From Defluviitaleaceae bacterium (lineage in GTDB: Bacteria; Bacillota; Clostridia; Lachnospirales; WRAX01), in NCBI GenBank assembly GCA_009787945.1, contig WQSI01000038.1:1-13862 (forward strand): a stretch of 13,862 nt of DNA. Direction: 5' to 3'. The notes beneath the pieces are model-generated. The model saw only the letters and a program-made list of their open reading frames with translations, was not told where the DNA came from and ran no database searches. The position numbers and the translations under genes were made by a program. Of this stretch, positions 13,821 through 13,862 are shown piece by piece. Each line of letters starts with the position of its first letter. Positions within the stretch are counted from its first letter, which is position 1.

Positions 13821-13862
13821 TTGACCAATTCCTCTCTGTTGCTGTCCATGTGAAACAGCGAC
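13799..13862 (-). CDS. C-terminal tail of an upstream minus-strand gene, probably the TIGR03916 radical-SAM partner
   Basis: The frame open from the window edge to a TAG at 13799-13801 encodes about 20 residues ending in DSNREELVKCLTGQI. It overlaps the start of the DUF4130 gene by 22 bp, which suggests translational coupling. The identity is inferred only from the usual neighbourhood of TIGR03915 genes; the radical-SAM cysteine motif would lie outside the window. The other two frames also reach the edge open, so the frame is likely but not proven. Confidence 0.4.
   Translation of the reverse strand, partial: SLFHMDSNREELVKCLTGQI

Overview
The window reads as chromosomal DNA of a low-to-moderate GC, spore-forming member of the Firmicutes, most likely class Clostridia. 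Pointers are a SpoVB-family flippase, a YlbM/TmcAL gene, the block ackA-DUF177-rpmF-plsX-acpP-rnc, a ZapA-like gene with a strong Shine-Dalgarno, the Firmicutes-type paired 'TIGR03915/TIGR03916' DNA-repair genes, and consensus sigma-A promoters. No rRNA, tRNA, CRISPR array, insertion sequence or phage gene was seen. Nearly all the DNA is coding, mostly on the minus strand.

Layout. 1-90 is the start of a minus-strand gene cut by the window edge (probable methyltransferase), preceded by a promoter and an unusually long leader (91-326) with several self-complementary segments. 465-1820 is an HtrA/DegP-type membrane serine protease (minus). 1821-2066 is a divergent control region that holds a 104-nt, about 38-bp imperfect hairpin at the start of the zapA transcript. 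zapA-like (2067-2390, plus) converges and overlaps with spoVB (2385-3929, minus). 4021-4058 is a clear intrinsic terminator ending the housekeeping operon yceD-rpmF-plsX-acpP-rnc (6681 down to 4057), which has its own promoter at 6715-6743, directly after ackA (6747-7937). Upstream is a chemotaxis block in the order cheR-cheA-cheW (11797 down to 8000) with a near-consensus promoter at 11842-11870. Divergent from it is tmcAL (11951-13066, plus), which converges and overlaps with a DUF4130/TIGR03915 gene (13056-13820, minus). The last 64 bases are the probable tail of its radical-SAM partner.

How the genes fit together. The operon around plsX couples fatty-acid and phospholipid initiation (PlsX, ACP) with ribosome assembly (L32, YceD) and RNA processing (RNase III). 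Acetate kinase, at its upstream edge, makes ATP and acetate from acetyl phosphate. CheR, CheA and CheW form the receptor-modifying and kinase core of a chemosensory array, but CheY, CheB, CheC/D, receptors and flagellar genes are not in this window. TmcAL and DUF4130 act on tRNA and (by association) DNA.

Most of the window is ordinary chromosome. The items most worth a second look are the long hairpin before zapA, the structured leader at the left end, the duplicated P2 domain in CheA, and the cheR start site, where the Shine-Dalgarno points to an AUA codon. I see no clear undescribed multi-gene system here.
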